Assembly (NCBI GenBank): GCA_964017155.1
Contig: OZ024864.1
Location: forward strand, 37,709,230 to 37,773,229
Length of the DNA stretch: 64,000 nt
From: Oasisia sp. SBJ-2009
Lineage: Eukaryota > Annelida > Polychaeta > Sabellida > Siboglinidae
Reading direction: 5' to 3'
The position numbers and the translations under genes were made by a program. The notes beneath the pieces are model-generated. The model was not told the origin of the DNA. It did not search any database and saw nothing but the letters and a program-made list of their open reading frames with translations. This document shows, piece by piece, positions 61,300-64,000 of the stretch (its first letter is position 1; the number at the start of each line of letters is the position of its first letter).

Positions 61300-62520
61300 T
61301 TAGTCATGTATTAACGCTTGTTTAAAATGTTGTGGTTTAGAAATGTTAACTATTGCATCTAGCAGGGAATTCCAGTCTCTTATTGTTCTGAGGAAATATG
61401 AATATTTATAGCAGTTCTTACTAGCATGGATAGTGTTAAATGCTTTATTGTTTAAGTGTCTTGATGGGCGTTGTACGGACTGGAGGAGGTTGTTGGCAGG
61501 CAAGGATAGGTGTATATAAATGGCTTTGTGGAGTATGGTGAGGCGTCTGTTTGTTCGTCTGGTTTTTATTTGATGTAGGTGTAATTGGTTTAGCATTTCT
61601 GACACGCAGCCAGCTTCTCTGGATGTATAGTCGTTGAGATAAAAACGGGCTGCGTGTCTTTGAACCATTTCCATTTGGTTGATAAGGGTCTGGGTGTGGG
61701 GGTCCCATACTGAAGATGAGTATTCTAAAATGGTCGAACTAGGGTTGTGTAGGCTGTTGTTTTGATGTTTATGTGCATGAGTGGAGGTTGCGTCTGATGA
61801 ATGCTAGGGTGCGGTTTGCTGAGGCTGTTATCTGATGTATATGTTTGTCCCAGTTTAAGTCTTTGGTTATGCATATTCCTAGGTATGAGTGGCTGTCTGT
61901 TTCTTGTAGTGTTGTGTTTCCTAGGGTGTTATTAAATTGTTTAATATTTCTTGCATGAGTTAGTCTCATCACAAAGCATTTGTCGGGGTTAAAGTGCATT
62001 TGGCAGTCATGTTCCCATTTAGTTAATTCGTCTAGGTTTTTCTGTAGTTCTTGTGAGTCTAATTGGTTGTTAATTTCTCTGTTCAGGACACAGTCATCTG
62101 CAAACAGACGGACTGTGGAGTGGATATTGTTAGGTAAATCGTTGATGTATATCAGGAAGAGAAGAGGGCTTAATTAGTACCGTGCCTTGTGGTAAACCAG
62201 ACTCAACATGGGTCCAGGGGTAATGTTCTCCACTGACCACCACTCTCTGTTCACGGCATGTGATGAATTTCGAAATCCAGGCATATGTTTTGTTGTTGCT
62301 GCCATATCTTTTTAATTTGTTTAGGAGCCGGTCATGAGGGACAGTGTCGAATGCTTTAGAGAAATCTATTATTATCATGTGTACTTGTGATTTATTATTT
62401 AGAGATTTGGATAGGTCATGTGTTGTGAGTATTAACTGGATTTCAGTCGAGTTTTTACTGCGGAAGCCATGTTGTTTGTCAGATAAAATTGAGTGTTGGT
62501 CAAGAGTGTATGTATGTAGT
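61300..62520 (-). pseudogene. 5'-truncated LINE reverse transcriptase (LINE-E)
   Basis: Reverse transcriptase motifs run in order on the minus strand: KQHGFRSKNSTEIQL (about 62480), DFSKAFDTVPHDRLL (about 62365) with the first catalytic Asp, ESGLPQGTVL (about 62200), then after a break RLFADDCVLN (about 62095) with the FADD catalytic pair, MHFNPDKCFV (61999), YLGICITKDLNWDKHI (about 61890) and RRNLHSC. After another break come VQRHAARFYLNDY (about 61660) and WNSLLDAIV before the stop at 61302-61300. The layout fits jockey/CR1-like elements. Missing sequence and at least two frame breaks make it inactive, and it is a different family from LINE-A. Confidence 0.85.
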
Positions 62521-62930
62521 GAACGACTCCATTTTGCTTATGTTAATTCACGAACCAAGCACTAGGTAGCAGTGTAAAGTAAGACCGTACAGGGTGTCAA
62601 GTTTCTGGAAACTATTGTGCATAAAAAGAACCTACCGCAGCCTCAATGCTTGTTTATTCGTTATATTCGTTATTAAAAGCGTTTCAGCCTTGTAGCAGAG
62701 GTAATTAAATCAACAGATTTACATGTTCATGTGTTGGTCAACACTACACACACTTGTAATATACTGTTAGTGTTGAACATTAAACGGTCTACGTATCCAT
62801 GTTAATTTGTTTTAATATGTGATCACAAGCGCAGACGCAAACAGGAAAGCAAGTTTTATGTTACACGCAAACATCACTGCATATTTTCAAAATTACTACT
62901 CATATTACAACATATATGTGCACAATTTCC
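62521..62930. other. No feature recognised
   Basis: AT-rich DNA between the LINE-E truncation point and the microsatellite region. Confidence 0.4.
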
Positions 62931-62934
62931 CAAA

Positions 62935-63290
62935 CCGTGTGTGTGCGTGCGTGCGTGCGTGCGTATTTGTGTGTGTGCGTGCGTGTGTGTGCTTGCGTGC
63001 GTGCATAATAGAGATTTAGAGAAAGCACGCGCACACAAAAACGCACCTCCCTTTCGTTCTCACACACAAACACATTCAGAATAGTGCGTTTGGCATAAAT
63101 ATCGCTTGCTTTCTTTTCTCCGGGAACCACACGTAGGCGGAGTTGCGCTGATTGAAAAGAGGCTTGATGCAGTCTTCCTGTAACAGACTTGCCATCGAAA
63201 TAGATCACAAGGTAAGTAATAATTTATACGTTCGTGTTTTCACTGTCTCGTTGTCAATGTAAACAAACAACATAGCGTGTGTGTGTGTTA

Positions 63291-63381
<91 letters not shown>

Positions 63382-63755
63382 GTTAGGGTTAGATGTTACA
63401 TACGTGTAGGTTTGGCGAAACACATGCGCGTGTGTGTTTATGGATGGTTCCGACTGATCTCATAAAAGTGTGAGCGTGCGTGAGCGCCCGCGCGTTGTGT
63501 ATGATACAAAATATAAAGAAAGCGCACGCACACACGCACACACACACACACACTATACACATGCACACACAAACACACTTTCAGATTAGTGCGTTTGAAA
63601 TGTGTATGCTTATATGTTTGTGGATGGTTCCGGCTGATACCATAGAGATATAGAGAAAGCACGCACACACGCACGCACGCACCACACCACAACACAACAC
63701 CCAACACACACACACACAGCACACACCCAAACACACACAAACACACACACACCAA
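62935..63755. repeat. CA/TG microsatellites with diverged repeated flanks
   Basis: The longest perfect tract is (TG)43 at about 63293-63379. Similar flanking text recurs: AGAAAGCACGC (63019, 63654), CACACAAACACA then AGTGCGTTTG (near 63064-63092 and 63567-63597), and GGATGGTTCCG followed by CTGAT (63442 and 63622). This indicates old duplication of microsatellite-bearing segments. Long cysteine/valine or threonine/histidine frames here are dinucleotide artefacts. Confidence 0.85.
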
Positions 63756-64000
63756 ATGGTTGTGTTTTTCAAATGAGATGTATGTCAATGGTTGTACATG
63801 TTTTTAGCCTGTGTCATTAATTCATTTGACATGTCTTTATTGTTACAGTCATCACAGTCTTTAAATAGATATGTCACAATTGTGTGTGTTTTCAGCATGC
63901 ATATTCACGAAAATGGTTCACATAGCTAAAATTCATTTGTGATCACTAACTAGTGAACACTTACATCCTACACACTCAAGCCCGCACTTACACTCATTCA
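63756..64000. other. No feature recognised
   Basis: AT-rich end of the window without recognisable coding or repeat signal. Confidence 0.4.

Noticed and set aside
63168..63216. Strong splice donor CACAAG/GTAAGTAA near 63211 as evidence of an exon
   Set aside because: No convincing open frame or acceptor precedes it and the surroundings are microsatellite-rich; a single donor match is not enough.

Overview
The window looks like nuclear DNA of an invertebrate animal, most likely a marine lophotrochozoan such as a mollusc. This rests on the content, not on any marker gene: CR1/L2-like and RTE-like LINE remnants, tRNA-derived SINEs with a GCGCTATATAAA-type tail, hAT and BED-finger relics, many (CA)n, (TA)n and (CTG)n microsatellites, and spliceosomal-type exon borders. 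No bacterial gene organisation is present. No complete single-copy host gene could be recognised.

Left part (1-18689): a dispersed-repeat landscape. An apparently intact two-ORF LINE lies on the minus strand (about 1930-6250), with ORF1 and ORF2 joined by an overlapping TAATG. It is followed by a BED zinc-finger exon (6919-7131, minus), decayed laminin-type EGF exons in a local tandem duplication (7627-8748, minus), a broken RTE-like LINE 3' part (9115-10100, plus), an (ATTAC)30 tract, a tRNA-derived SINE, a hAT transposase pseudogene (12560-13775, minus) split by another SINE tail, a (CTG)22 tract, a LINE 3' remnant and TG-rich DNA.

Centre (18690-58743): 40 kb, almost two thirds of the window, is one head-to-tail array of a roughly 2.25-kb unit. 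There are 17 complete copies and an 18th cut off at about 1.8 kb. I recognise no known repeat family, rRNA, snRNA, histone or protein gene in it. Each unit holds a short CpG-rich block with YY1-like, CRE and ETS-like sites. After it comes an apparent 77-nt intron whose donor alternates only between GTAAGA and GTGAGA and whose acceptor is kept in all 18 copies, and then a candidate second exon. The longer open frames lie on the opposite strand; changes between copies look neutral, so I do not call them proteins. The best reading is a tandemly amplified small spliced transcription unit, probably non-coding or encoding only a micro-peptide. This array is the candidate novel system.

Right part (58744-64000): unique AT-rich DNA with a recurring ATTATCAG motif, a tRNA-derived SINE, two LINE remnants on the minus strand (60445-60640 and 61300-62520) and long CA/TG microsatellites to the end.
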